Part shown: positions 1 through 8,776 of the stretch, piece by piece | How the letters are laid out: every line of letters begins with the position of its first letter | Position numbering within the stretch: the first letter of the stretch is position 1 | Assembly (NCBI GenBank): GCA_964384025.1 | Contig: CAYLJJ010000021.1 | Coordinates: 1 to 64,000, forward strand | Direction: 5' to 3' | Origin: CAYLJJ01 sp964384025 | GTDB taxonomy: Bacteria > Myxococcota_A > Bradymonadia > UBA7976 > UBA1532 | DNA length: 64,000 nt | Notes under the pieces: model-generated | What the model was told of the DNA's origin: nothing | Seen by the model: only the letters and a program-made list of their open reading frames with translations | Databases searched by the model: none | Translations under genes and position numbers: made by a program

Positions 1-547
1 GTTGTGTGTTTGGTGTGGTGTGCGGTTGTGGCGTTTGCGTGGGTTGCGGTGCTGGCTTTGGGCTGGGGTTCGGGGCAGGCTTGGGGGTGGGCTCCGGGGC
101 AGGCTTGGGGCTGGGCTCCGGGGCAGGCTTTGATGGCGCGGTATTGCTCTCTAAAGCGGGCCCTGCCTCTTTGAGCGCATTCAGGCGCTGAGGAAGATCT
201 CCAATCTCTACACCCGCCTCAGAGCCATTGGCCTCGATAACATCCATAAAACGCCGAATGATATCCACCAGCTCAAGGAGCACGGTGGTCATCTCCTGAT
301 TGAGGCTCAGGCTGCCATCCCTCAAGACTGAGAGGAGGTTCTCCCCCTCATGCGAAACCTTCTCTAGGTTGGTGAAGCCAAAAAATCCACAAGTCCCCTT
401 CACCGTGTGAATCGCTCTAAAGATGATCGCGATGAGTTCGCTGTCTTCTGGGGTGTCCTCCAGTTGGACTAGGGCTTGTTCAACTTCGACTAGATTTTCT
501 CGAGTCTCTGCTGCGAAGTCGATCAGGATTTCATGCATCTCATCCAT
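1..547 (-). CDS. CheA-type histidine kinase, N-terminal part (runs off the left edge)
   Basis: Reading the minus strand from an ATG at 547 gives about 181 codons open to the window edge. Residues 1-110 form an HPt (histidine phosphotransfer) domain: a helical bundle with the motif AIHTVKGTCGFFGF, where His47 is the expected phosphorylation site of CheA. A low-complexity linker follows, built of repeated PKPAPEP units, as often seen between the P1 and P2 domains of CheA. The dimerisation, ATPase and CheW-like domains would lie outside the window. In the family, CheA autophosphorylates and passes the phosphate to CheY/CheB in chemotaxis or, in myxobacteria, also in motility and developmental pathways; which pathway applies here cannot be told. 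It is divergent from tmk with 116 bp between the starts, so both promoters must lie there. A second ATG three codons downstream is also possible. Confidence 0.85.
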   Translation of the reverse strand, partial: MDEMHEILIDFAAETRENLVEVEQALVQLEDTPEDSELIAIIFRAIHTVKGTCGFFGFTNLEKVSHEGENLLSVLRDGSLSLNQEMTTVLLELVDIIRRFMDVIEANGSEAGVEIGDLPQRLNALKEAGPALESNTAPSKPAPEPSPKPAPEPTPKPAPNPSPKPAPQPTQTPQPHTTPNTQ

Positions 548-663
548 AAGGGGTCCCCAGTCATGCTCCTCCCGGCAAACATCGTCACAGGGGCAGCGAC
601 ACTTTAGAGGCTGTGGCCTTGACCTCCTTAATATGAGAAAAGAAGCCGCATCAGGAGGAGCAT

Positions 664-1257
664 ATGCGGGGAAAGCTGATCGCCTTTGAGGGCATTGATG
701 GTGCGGGAAAGAGCAGCCAAGCGCGCGCCTTGGCTCAAGCGCTGGAATCGGCAGGCTTCTCAGTCCTCCTCAGCCGAGAGCCCACCGATGGCCCCTGGGG
801 TCGAAAGCTGCGCCAATCAGCGCTGCATCAGCGCCTCTCGCCCGAAGAGGAGTTGGAAGCCTTTTTGGCTGATCGTCGCCAGCATGTAGAGGAGCTGATC
901 GCTCCAGGGCTGGCCGCAGGGAAGATCATCTTAGTGGATCGCTACTACTTCTCCACGGTGGCTTATCAGGGGATCCGTGGGCTGAACCCCCAGCAACTCT
1001 TGGAAGAGAATGAGTCTTTCGCCCCCGCGCCAGATTTGCTGATCCTCCTGGAGTTGGAGGCCGCTGAGGGCCTCCGTCGGATCCATGGGCGTGGGGATGT
1101 CAGCGACCTCTTTGAGCGAGAACAGGATCTCAGAGAGGTGGCCAAGATCTTCGCGGGGATGCACTTCTCCTACGCTCTGCGTTTGGATGCTATGCGTGCC
1201 CCTGAGCAGCTGGAGGCTGAGATCCTCGCTCGGGTGATGGCCCTGCTTCAAAGCTGA
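664..1257 (+). CDS. tmk: Thymidylate kinase
   Basis: This 197-residue protein has the usual length of bacterial thymidylate kinase, which phosphorylates dTMP to dTDP with ATP in the cytoplasm, the last dedicated step of dTTP supply. The P-loop is GIDGAGKS at residues 10-17, the base and phosphate-binding segment REPTDGPWG is at 38-46 (the family usually has REPGGTPLG), and the DRYYFSTVAYQG segment with the DR pair is at 92-103. The ATG is preceded by a strong ribosome site, AGGAGG, about 7 bases upstream. The stop codon shares the palindrome TGATCA with the stop of the convergent gene, so there is no spacer between the two reading frames. The replacement of GG by TD in the REP segment is a small departure from the family consensus. 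Function is nearly certain. Confidence 0.95.
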   Translation: MRGKLIAFEGIDGAGKSSQARALAQALESAGFSVLLSREPTDGPWGRKLRQSALHQRLSPEEELEAFLADRRQHVEELIAPGLAAGKIILVDRYYFSTVAYQGIRGLNPQQLLEENESFAPAPDLLILLELEAAEGLRRIHGRGDVSDLFEREQDLREVAKIFAGMHFSYALRLDAMRAPEQLEAEILARVMALLQS

Positions 1258-4185
1258 TCAACGCGGCCCACAGAGCTGAATGGTCTGAAGGATGTCGTCT
1301 TCAGTCTGAGGTGTTCCTCGATCCCAGACCACCAGCTCCAGCTCTACACAGGGGCTTCCTGGGGTGCATTGCCCCGCTGGGTTGCCTGGATCACAGAGCC
1401 CCAAACAGATGCTGTCAGTCATACAGACCCCCGAGGCGCAGTCTTCGCCGAGCTGACAATCAGCGCCCCCCAAACCCGCGCCGACGTTTCGATAACAGAG
1501 CTGCTCAAAGGCGCTCCAATCGCGGTTACGCTGGATTAGGCAGCTCTCTCCTGCAGGGCAATGGCTCTGAGGGCAGGGATCTCCGCTGCCCATCTCCGGC
1601 ATACAGCCATCCATCCCCCAGGGACCGCTCTCAAAGAGTAGGAAAGTGGTGTTGGGGTAGCAGCGCATCTCTACTGGACAATCCCCTTCACCCAGACGAC
1701 AGGGACCCCAACAGAAGCCGCCATCTAGACAGGTCCCTGAGAAGCACTCCTCATGAGCCTGGCAAGGAGCCGCGATCCGCCCAAGCTCAGGAGGGAAGGG
1801 GCGACAGGAGAGGAGCGCTTCTCCTGGAGCGAGCGGATCTTCACCGTTGGGAACACAAGCGAAGTCTGGACGACACGCTCCGTCATGCTGACAGCGACTG
1901 GGTGGAGGGCGACAAGAGAAAAACTCTTGGGATTCAAGGCCCGGACGGCTTATCTGAATCGGCTCACACTGAGCACTCTCGCAATCTTCCGCTTGGGCGC
2001 AGGCTTGATAGCAGAAGCTGCGACCGATGCAAACCCCCGAGGCGCAGTCGGTATCCAGTCCACACCAACCGGAGCGGATCGCGCCCACCACAGAGAGGCA
2101 GCGCTGCTCAAAGCCTTGAAGAGTGTCAAAGGGACGACAGACCCCCCGTTCGCCGCAATCCGCGTCTACCGCACAGGGAGGAGAGCTGCAGTTCCGTGTC
2201 TCCTCATCACAGAGGGCTTCGATACAGTTGTCGGGCTCAATTCGGCAACCAGTCAAGCAGCTCCCTGCACTGCAATATTGATCCAGACGACAGTCCAGAT
2301 CTGAGTTACAGCCACAGATGCGGGTAAGAGGGTTGCAGATCCCCAAACGGCAATCATCTGGCTCTACCCGACAACCTGTCCGACAAAGGCCCTCAAAATC
2401 ACAGTAGTCTCCCCCAAAGCAGTCGGCATCGACCTCACAGCGACAACGATGATCTTCGCCACAGCGACCATTGGCAGGGCAGTTGTCTGGCTCAGTACGG
2501 CAGCCCAAGAGGCAGATCCCCTCCTCGTCGCAATACTCCTCCAAGGCGCAATGATGCTGCGCCTCACAACGGCAGAGGTGGCGCTCAGGATCACAGTCAG
2601 CGCGAGCACCACAGCTGTCGGGTTCTACGCGGCAGCCAGGCACACAGATGCCGCCTCCACAAAACTCACCCACCGCGCAGCCCGCGTCTTCATCGCAGCT
2701 GCAGCGGTGTTGGATGGGATCGCATGACTGGCCAAAGAGGCACTCATCCCCATCCACACGACAACCGGGCTGGCAAAGCCCCTCTGCGGCGCAAAAGTGT
2801 TGGGGTGGACAGCCCGCGTCCCCCTCACAAAGGCAATCGCGCTGTGCTGGATCACAGCGACGTTGAACGCCACAGCTGTCAGGCTCTATACGGCAGCCTG
2901 GGCGGCAGGTTCCAGTGTCGCAGTAGTGTCCAGGCGCGCAGATCTCATCTCCAGCACAGCCACAGAGGCGCGTCGTCAGATCACAGCGCTCTCCAGGGAG
3001 GCAGCTCTCGCGGCGGCAACCCAGAGCGCAGATCCCCTGAGGAGTACAGTAAGCTTCTTGAGGGCAGTCTCGATCCTGACCGCAAGGTCCCCCTACAGGA
3101 GCACAGAGCCGCGTTCCCAGATCACAGACCTCACCTGGGCAGCTCCCTGGGCGACAACCTGGACGACACTCCCCCGTATCGCAGTAGCTCCCCTCTTCAC
3201 AGAACTCATCCACCAGACAGCGGCAGCTCCGTCGCCCCTCAACGCAGCGCCCCCCCTCCCCACAGCTGTCTGGATCAATTCGACAACCCAGGCGGCAGAG
3301 GTTGGCGACGCAATATTGATCCTCGGGGCAACCCTCGTCGGAAGCACAGCGGCATGAGCGACGCTCAGGATCACACTCAGCGGCCTCCCCGCAGCTGTCC
3401 GGCTCCAGGCGACATCCCGCTTGACAGCGCCCCTGAGCACAGTAGAAGTTCTCAGGACAGTCAAGATCAACGCCACAGGCCAAGTCTGTACAGATGTGTG
3501 TGCCGGGATCACAGAAGCGGGGGGCGGGGCAGTTATCCGGTTCTAGACGGCAGCCTGGCTGACAGGTTCCCCGATCACAGAACTGCTCCTCACGGCACTG
3601 TCCATCGTGCTGGCACGCCCCCATATTGGAGACACAGCTGCGACTCGACTCATCACAGCGCTCTCCCTCTAGACACCCTCCACCGGTAAGGCGACAGCCC
3701 GGTATACAGTGGCCATCATCTCGACAATAGAGCCCCTCTTCACACTCTATATCTGAACGACAAAAGCGCTCACAGCCTCCATCACAACCCGCGTCTAGAC
3801 TGGCGTCCTGTTTTGGATCGGAGACACACTCTCCTGTAGCGGTATCACAGCCGCCCCCAGGGCAATCCTCATCCCAGATACAGCTCTGAGGCTCAGTGCC
3901 TCCTCCTGCGTCTACCTCGCCTCGACAGAAGCCCCCCAGGCAGCTGCGCTGATTCCCACAGTCATCATGGCGTTGACAGCTCTGGAGCGCACAAGCGCCA
4001 TTGAGACAGCTCTGCTCCAGAGGACAATCACTGTTCCCTTCGCAGTCTGCGCCTGCTTGACAGCGGCCATCGATGCAGCTCTGACCCAAGCCACACTCTA
4101 AGGAGTGGCTGCATTCATCGGCGTCTTGAGCTTCATTACAGGCGCTTGGGTTGAGCAGGAGGAGGAGAAGTAGAAGATTTCGCAT
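1258..4185 (-). CDS. Cysteine-rich repeat lipoprotein, 12 GCR modules
   Basis: About 975 residues. A short signal peptide (hydrophobic Leu run) ends in a lipobox-like PSAC, so the protein is probably a lipoprotein on the outside of the cell. The rest is a tandem array of disulphide-type modules of roughly 50 residues; twelve contain GCR followed by an acidic EPDxC or similar, with a preceding CxxDxxC and YCxxGxC segment. Two or three longer modules at the C-terminus are looser. The same module occurs near the C-terminus of the giant protein at 55.9-64 kb. Such EB/stigma-like cysteine modules are frequent in myxobacterial surface proteins, but no specific ligand can be read. It is 60 bp downstream of the O-acylation operon on the same strand and may be cotranscribed. 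GTG at 4188 is an alternative start; I chose the ATG at 4185. Function unknown. Confidence 0.85.
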   Translation of the reverse strand: MRNLLLLLLLLNPSACNEAQDADECSHSLECGLGQSCIDGRCQAGADCEGNSDCPLEQSCLNGACALQSCQRHDDCGNQRSCLGGFCRGEVDAGGGTEPQSCIWDEDCPGGGCDTATGECVSDPKQDASLDAGCDGGCERFCRSDIECEEGLYCRDDGHCIPGCRLTGGGCLEGERCDESSRSCVSNMGACQHDGQCREEQFCDRGTCQPGCRLEPDNCPAPRFCDPGTHICTDLACGVDLDCPENFYCAQGRCQAGCRLEPDSCGEAAECDPERRSCRCASDEGCPEDQYCVANLCRLGCRIDPDSCGEGGRCVEGRRSCRCLVDEFCEEGSYCDTGECRPGCRPGSCPGEVCDLGTRLCAPVGGPCGQDRDCPQEAYCTPQGICALGCRRESCLPGERCDLTTRLCGCAGDEICAPGHYCDTGTCRPGCRIEPDSCGVQRRCDPAQRDCLCEGDAGCPPQHFCAAEGLCQPGCRVDGDECLFGQSCDPIQHRCSCDEDAGCAVGEFCGGGICVPGCRVEPDSCGARADCDPERHLCRCEAQHHCALEEYCDEEGICLLGCRTEPDNCPANGRCGEDHRCRCEVDADCFGGDYCDFEGLCRTGCRVEPDDCRLGICNPLTRICGCNSDLDCRLDQYCSAGSCLTGCRIEPDNCIEALCDEETRNCSSPPCAVDADCGERGVCRPFDTLQGFEQRCLSVVGAIRSGWCGLDTDCASGVCIGRSFCYQACAQAEDCESAQCEPIQISRPGLESQEFFSCRPPPSRCQHDGACRPDFACVPNGEDPLAPGEALLSCRPFPPELGRIAAPCQAHEECFSGTCLDGGFCWGPCRLGEGDCPVEMRCYPNTTFLLFESGPWGMDGCMPEMGSGDPCPQSHCPAGESCLIQRNRDWSAFEQLCYRNVGAGLGGADCQLGEDCASGVCMTDSICLGLCDPGNPAGQCTPGSPCVELELVVWDRGTPQTEDDILQTIQLCGPR

Positions 4186-4244
4186 CACTTTTTCTAGTAT
4201 GAGCTGTGCCTAAAGCGCAAACCAGATCATGGCTGCTGAGGAAC

Positions 4245-5753
4245 TCAGGGCTTGGGCTTGCTGCCCTCCCTCTTCTTCCCTTTCTTCTCCACCCTCTTTC
4301 TTTTAGGCCGTCCCATGATCCTCTTGATCCGCCTTCGGTGATATTTGCTGCCTGAGGTGAGGCTGACGTTCATAAAGATCAGATCGCTGACCTTATGCTT
4401 CTCAATCAGCTTGAGCAGCTTGCCTGAGAAGTAGCGATAATCGACGACCAAGACTTTCTGAAAGTGGGAGAGCAGATAGGGAGCGAAGGCATTGCCAAAG
4501 GAGTTTTTCACGAAGAGCGCGACTTTTCCATTCTTGATGGAGGTCTCAGCGATCATCAAAGGATAGTCCCCCCCCAAGAAGACTCCATAGCCTCTAGAGC
4601 GCTCCAAGATAAACCAAGCCTTCTTGCCTTTCTTAAGATTTCCTTTGGTATAGCGGAGGGCGCTGTACTCTACGGGGGGAATGAAGTACTCCAAATATTC
4701 CGGTTTCTTTCGCAACTCTGGAGCCTTGGTGTAGCCATACATAGAGCCAACAAAGCGCTTCTTCTCTTTACGCTCCATCTTCTCCAGAGGGATCGCCTCG
4801 ATCTTCGCAGCCTCGCAGAAAGCGCGATAGGCGTAGTAAGCTCCCCGCCCGGTCCAGTGGTGATCGGTGCGGAAATAGATGAATTCCTCTTTATGGGCCT
4901 CCAACTGACCATAGACATCCATCGTTGAGATGCCAGGCGAGTGAGCCTTATGAACCGCCTCGATAAACTCCTTCTCCGAGCGAGTCTTATACTGATGCTC
5001 TTCGGGGAGATAGAAAGAGACCGCTGTGGGTACGATGGTGGAGTAGATTTTGAGCTTCTCATCCAAGGCTTCTCGATAGCGATTGATCACCTTTGCGTAG
5101 AGCACTCCGTGTTTTGCGCGCCCTCCAAAGAGCTGAAGAGCACGAGCCTCTTTGCCATAGACCAAGACCCCATTGTGGACTTTGGGTTGCTTGATCTTGC
5201 GCTTCTTGCGCTTCTTGCGTTTCTTTGGCTCCTGAGCGGGGAGCGGGACTCCTCCTGTGCTCTCTCCCTCTGAGCGCTCCTCTCGCCTCTCCGCAGCAGC
5301 TCCCTTGGACCCAACGCTCTCTTTTTCATCAGGAGCGGCGATCCCCAGCCCCTCTTCAAAGAAAGGCCCCTCCTCAAAGAACCCTTCTTCATCCCCTTTT
5401 CCCCACTCATGGGCTCGATCTAGACCCCCCGCCTCATCGTCAGGGACTGTATAGAAGACCGCAGACTCAGACTGAATGCCCTGATGCTCTTTGATCCAGA
5501 AGGCGGCGGTGACAAACTCCTCTCTCAACGGGAAGTGATCCGCTGCATAGAGGTCCAGACCTTGGGCAAAAGCGCCGCTCCACAGGCGGTCCCAGCTGAA
5601 AGTCGGGAGGGAGTTGAGGTTGCGGTTTTCCACCTCAGAGAACTCTACTCCCTCAGGCAGCAGAAAGAAGAGGAGCCCGACGAGGGTCAGGAGGCTTGGA
5701 ATTGAGATCGCGCGCAGTTGAAGCGCACGATCTGTTGGTTCTTTGCTCTGCAT
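4245..5753 (-). CDS. DHHW-motif protein of a polysaccharide O-acylation system (AlgJ/AlgX-like)
   Basis: About 500 residues with one N-terminal membrane segment (residues ~17-35), then the family start ENRNLNSLP...F...DHFPLR and, near residue 297-300, the DHHW motif (FRTDHHWTGRGAYYAY). In alginate-type systems the DHHW/SGNH-like periplasmic protein receives the acyl group moved across the membrane by an MBOAT protein and transfers it to a secreted polymer. Residues ~110-195 are an unusual insert: an acidic, Glu-rich stretch followed by a strongly basic Lys/Arg tract. The gene directly follows the MBOAT gene: the stop of that gene (TGA 5758-5756) is two bases before the ATG at 5753, and a TTG at 5759 overlapping the stop is an alternative start. 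Basic C-terminal tail. The polymer modified is not known from sequence. Confidence 0.85.
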   Translation of the reverse strand: MQSKEPTDRALQLRAISIPSLLTLVGLLFFLLPEGVEFSEVENRNLNSLPTFSWDRLWSGAFAQGLDLYAADHFPLREEFVTAAFWIKEHQGIQSESAVFYTVPDDEAGGLDRAHEWGKGDEEGFFEEGPFFEEGLGIAAPDEKESVGSKGAAAERREERSEGESTGGVPLPAQEPKKRKKRKKRKIKQPKVHNGVLVYGKEARALQLFGGRAKHGVLYAKVINRYREALDEKLKIYSTIVPTAVSFYLPEEHQYKTRSEKEFIEAVHKAHSPGISTMDVYGQLEAHKEEFIYFRTDHHWTGRGAYYAYRAFCEAAKIEAIPLEKMERKEKKRFVGSMYGYTKAPELRKKPEYLEYFIPPVEYSALRYTKGNLKKGKKAWFILERSRGYGVFLGGDYPLMIAETSIKNGKVALFVKNSFGNAFAPYLLSHFQKVLVVDYRYFSGKLLKLIEKHKVSDLIFMNVSLTSGSKYHRRRIKRIMGRPKRKRVEKKGKKREGSKPKP

Positions 5754-5755
5754 GA

Positions 5756-7177
5756 TCAAAACCGGAAATAGAGGAAGGGGTTATAGCTCTTGCCCACCAA
5801 CATAGAAGTGGCCAGGAGGAGCATAAAGAGGTTGGCCAGCATAGTGAGGGCGGTCAAGCTTTGCCGGTGCCTCTTTGAACGTGCCGAGAAGCTCTCAGCC
5901 CAGCGTGTAAGCTTGGGGTAGAGGGGCAGACAGAGGAGCGCGGCCAACAGAAACCAGAAGAGATGAGAGAGAAACACCCCGCTCACGAGCGGCCCCAGCA
6001 GCTCCGCCTGTGTTCCTCCAAAGATGATCTTCAAGTAGCTCAGGAGCCGATCTAGATCTGTAAAGTAGAAGAGGGACCAACCCAGGAGGGTGATAAAGAT
6101 GAGGTAGAGATGTGAGAAGATCTGAGGTAGGGCGATCAAGGCTCGCTCATAGAAGCGCTTCTCTAAGAAGATCAAGACGCCGTAGTAGAGGCCCCAAAGT
6201 ACAAAGTTCCAGCTCGCTCCGTGCCAGAGCCCTGTCAACCCCCAGACGATAAAGAGGTTGCGATAGGGCCAGCGGCGGTTCCCCCCCAGAGGGATATAAA
6301 CATAATCCTTAAAGAAGCTGCCCAAGGAGATATGCCAGCGACGCCAGAACTCAGAAGCGGAGCGCGCGATATAGGGATAATTAAAGTTCTCTTGGTAGTG
6401 AAAACCGGCGATGAGGCCCAGGCCGATGGCCATATCGGAGTAACCGGAGAAGTCAAAGTAGATCTGGAAGGAGAACATCAACATTCCCAGCCAGCCTTCA
6501 GCCACCGAGAGACCGCCGAGATCTCCATCGAGATAGCGTGAAGCCAAGACCCCCGCTACGTTGGCGATACAGACCTTCTTGAAGAGCCCCATGCTAAAGC
6601 GACTAAAGCCTCGAGCCACATCTGAGGCGCTGTGTCGCCGCTGAGAGATCTCGTGGGAGATGTCGGCATAGCGGACGATGGGACCCGCCACCAGCTGATG
6701 ATAGAGGCTGACGAACATCAAGAAGCGCAGATAGGAGCGCTCAGCAGAGACGCGCCCACGGTAGACATCGACGGTGTAGGAGATGGTCTGGAAGGTGTAA
6801 AAAGAGATGCCGATGGGGAGGCTAAACTCAGGGACTGGCAGCGCTAGGGAGCTGGGCAGCAGGCTGTTGAGGCTCTCACAGAGGAAGCCGCTGTATTTAA
6901 AAGTGCCCAGGAGGCCCAGGTTGACCACCAGCGAGCTGAGCACCCCCAACCGAGCTTTTGAGCTTCCTCGAACCCGCTCGATATAGCGCCCTACGAGGTA
7001 GTCCACTCCGCTGGAGATAAAGATGAGCGTGATCCAGACAGGCTCACCCCAGGCGTAGAAGAGCAGGGAGAAGAAGACCAGGAGAATGTTGCGGTAATCC
7101 TTTTGAGGGATCAGGAAATAGAGCAGCAGGTTGGCGGGAAGAAAAAGATAGAGAAAGGTGATGCTGGCAAAAACCAT
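5756..7177 (-). CDS. MBOAT family membrane-bound O-acyltransferase (AlgI-like)
   Basis: 473 residues with many hydrophobic segments, the usual length of AlgI-type MBOAT proteins. The core family pattern is clear: the SYTVDVYRG segment near residue 113, FWRRWHISLGSFFKDYVYIPLGG near 270-292, and the LWHGASWNFVLWG segment near 316-328 whose histidine is the expected active-site residue. AlgI-like proteins take an acyl group (usually acetyl) from a cytoplasmic donor and pass it through the membrane for O-acylation of an exported polysaccharide. It sits between an SGNH-type protein (10 bp upstream) and a DHHW protein (touching downstream), which is the standard three-part arrangement. The ribosome site is weak (AAGGA), consistent with translational coupling. 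Substrate polymer unknown. Confidence 0.93.
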   Translation of the reverse strand: MVFASITFLYLFLPANLLLYFLIPQKDYRNILLVFFSLLFYAWGEPVWITLIFISSGVDYLVGRYIERVRGSSKARLGVLSSLVVNLGLLGTFKYSGFLCESLNSLLPSSLALPVPEFSLPIGISFYTFQTISYTVDVYRGRVSAERSYLRFLMFVSLYHQLVAGPIVRYADISHEISQRRHSASDVARGFSRFSMGLFKKVCIANVAGVLASRYLDGDLGGLSVAEGWLGMLMFSFQIYFDFSGYSDMAIGLGLIAGFHYQENFNYPYIARSASEFWRRWHISLGSFFKDYVYIPLGGNRRWPYRNLFIVWGLTGLWHGASWNFVLWGLYYGVLIFLEKRFYERALIALPQIFSHLYLIFITLLGWSLFYFTDLDRLLSYLKIIFGGTQAELLGPLVSGVFLSHLFWFLLAALLCLPLYPKLTRWAESFSARSKRHRQSLTALTMLANLFMLLLATSMLVGKSYNPFLYFRF

Positions 7178-7186
7178 ATAGAGCGC

Positions 7187-8644
7187 TCAGTCCTTGAGGC
7201 TCTGGCGCTGCCACTCAAGCTGGGCAGCCTTTAGAGCCACACCGAGCTGCTGAGCAACATCACGATAACCCAGAGGGCTGAGATGAACCAGATCTCCCCA
7301 GGCGCGGGCCTCCTCCTCACAGGACCAGCGCCAGATAGAAGCTTCTCCCCCCATCGCTGAGTAGGTGTCAAAGAAAGCACAACCCAGCTCTAGGGCCACC
7401 TCCCGTTGGATCTCAGCGATCTCCAGGACCACAGGCATGGTTTTATAGGTGCAGCGCTTCTTATCAGCCTCCCACTCTTTCCTGCTGCGAGCTTTGCCTG
7501 GATAGACAGTTCGGCGTCCCCGCTTAAAAAGCAGGGTGTCGGGGCTGCAACGCCGCTTATGACGATTTCGTCTGAGCAGCTCCTTTTCGCTCTTGCTCCG
7601 GCGTCTGCGCTTCTTCTCCTGGATGCGCCGCATCCTCTTGTTCATAAAGCAGGTGGGCTCACGGCTGCTGCGATCAGGGATTCCGATCACCAAACAGGCT
7701 GCCTTACGCTGACCACGCTCGTCCTGAAACTGCCACTGACTGCTGAACAGCCTTTTGATCAGCTCACGTTGATTCTCGCGATACTTCTCAGGATCAAACA
7801 GCTTCTCTCCGGTGGTGTTGGTCCCATACCAGAGGGTGAAGAGTTGGGGCTTGCGTTGGCCGAGGTAGCTCATCTGATCCTGGTGCCCTCGAAGCAGAGG
7901 GTTGCGGATCGTGGTCCCGCCAACCGCCATCACATCCATCTCCACCTCTGCCCCTGGATAGTGAACCCGAAAGCCATAGACACGAAGGTGCTTATCCTCT
8001 GGGCATCTCCCCTCACAGTCGAGGTGCAGGCTCAGCTCTGAGGCTGAAGGGGGCAGCTTTACAGAGAGCTGCCCAATCCCCGGATCTTCTGAGTTGTAAG
8101 GGAGCGGTACATAGCGCTCAAGGATCTCTCTTCCACTCTCCAAGCGGAAAGGCAGACGAGAGCCGCGAGCGTCAAAGAAGATGCGTACCTCGATCCCCTC
8201 GAGGGGATAGGGCTCCTGAAGGCGCAGGCGCATCCAAGCCCCTGGATCTTGAGTTGAGTGAGCGATGCCCAGAGGGCCGAAAGGACCCTCAGCACGACCC
8301 CGCAGCCAGTTGTGTGTCTGCCATCTGCCCCCCCGCTTTAAGGAGGCCTCCCAGTCTTTAGGGTGACGGATGGTGACAAAGCCAGGAGAGGTTAAGCCCT
8401 CCCCTGCCAGCTGCCCGCGCAGTTCATCAGCGAACCAGCCAGAGGCGCTGTGAGAGTCACCATAATGGACGATCACCAGGGACTCCTGTGTGCGTCGCTC
8501 CATCGCCTCAAAGAGAGGGTCTAAGGTGCCTGGAGCTGCATAGAGCAGCTCCTTCGGCTTGGGGGGCGCTCCCTCTGGAGTCAAAGGTTGAGGCTGAGCC
8601 TGAACGATCCCCAGGCTGAGGAGCAGGAGGCTGAGGCTGAGCAT
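7187..8644 (-). CDS. Secreted SGNH-hydrolase-like protein of the O-acylation operon
   Basis: From the ATG at 8644 the protein is about 485 residues with a clean signal peptide (Leu-rich, ending VQAQ). A TTG at 8689 extends it by 15 residues; I preferred the ATG because the signal peptide then starts normally. The block-I serine motif is VHYGDSHSASGW (about residues 59-70), and a C-terminal DLVHLSPLGYRDVA supplies the Asp/His pair typical of SGNH/GDSL esterases. Between them is a basic insert (RRIQEKKRRRRSK and RRNRHKRRC). SGNH proteins encoded with MBOAT and DHHW partners act in the periplasm or outside on O-acyl groups of polysaccharides, as transferase or esterase. It is the first gene of the operon, divergent from the VIT/VWA gene. 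Enzymatic direction cannot be decided from sequence. Confidence 0.82.
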   Translation of the reverse strand: MLSLSLLLLSLGIVQAQPQPLTPEGAPPKPKELLYAAPGTLDPLFEAMERRTQESLVIVHYGDSHSASGWFADELRGQLAGEGLTSPGFVTIRHPKDWEASLKRGGRWQTHNWLRGRAEGPFGPLGIAHSTQDPGAWMRLRLQEPYPLEGIEVRIFFDARGSRLPFRLESGREILERYVPLPYNSEDPGIGQLSVKLPPSASELSLHLDCEGRCPEDKHLRVYGFRVHYPGAEVEMDVMAVGGTTIRNPLLRGHQDQMSYLGQRKPQLFTLWYGTNTTGEKLFDPEKYRENQRELIKRLFSSQWQFQDERGQRKAACLVIGIPDRSSREPTCFMNKRMRRIQEKKRRRRSKSEKELLRRNRHKRRCSPDTLLFKRGRRTVYPGKARSRKEWEADKKRCTYKTMPVVLEIAEIQREVALELGCAFFDTYSAMGGEASIWRWSCEEEARAWGDLVHLSPLGYRDVAQQLGVALKAAQLEWQRQSLKD

Positions 8645-8776
8645 TAATTTGGACAAAAACCTCTCCGATGTGAGCGAGAGATGCTCCAATCTTGTGGGGG
8701 GGGACCATAGCCAAAGCGACCGGAATCTGCTAAGAAAATTTAAGCCAAGAGACGAGCCATCCCATCGGAGCAGTGT

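Noticed and set aside
1311..3689. Several long plus-strand frames opposite the cysteine-rich lipoprotein
   Set aside because: Cysteine-rich repeat genes commonly give long open antisense frames; no motifs or starts support them.
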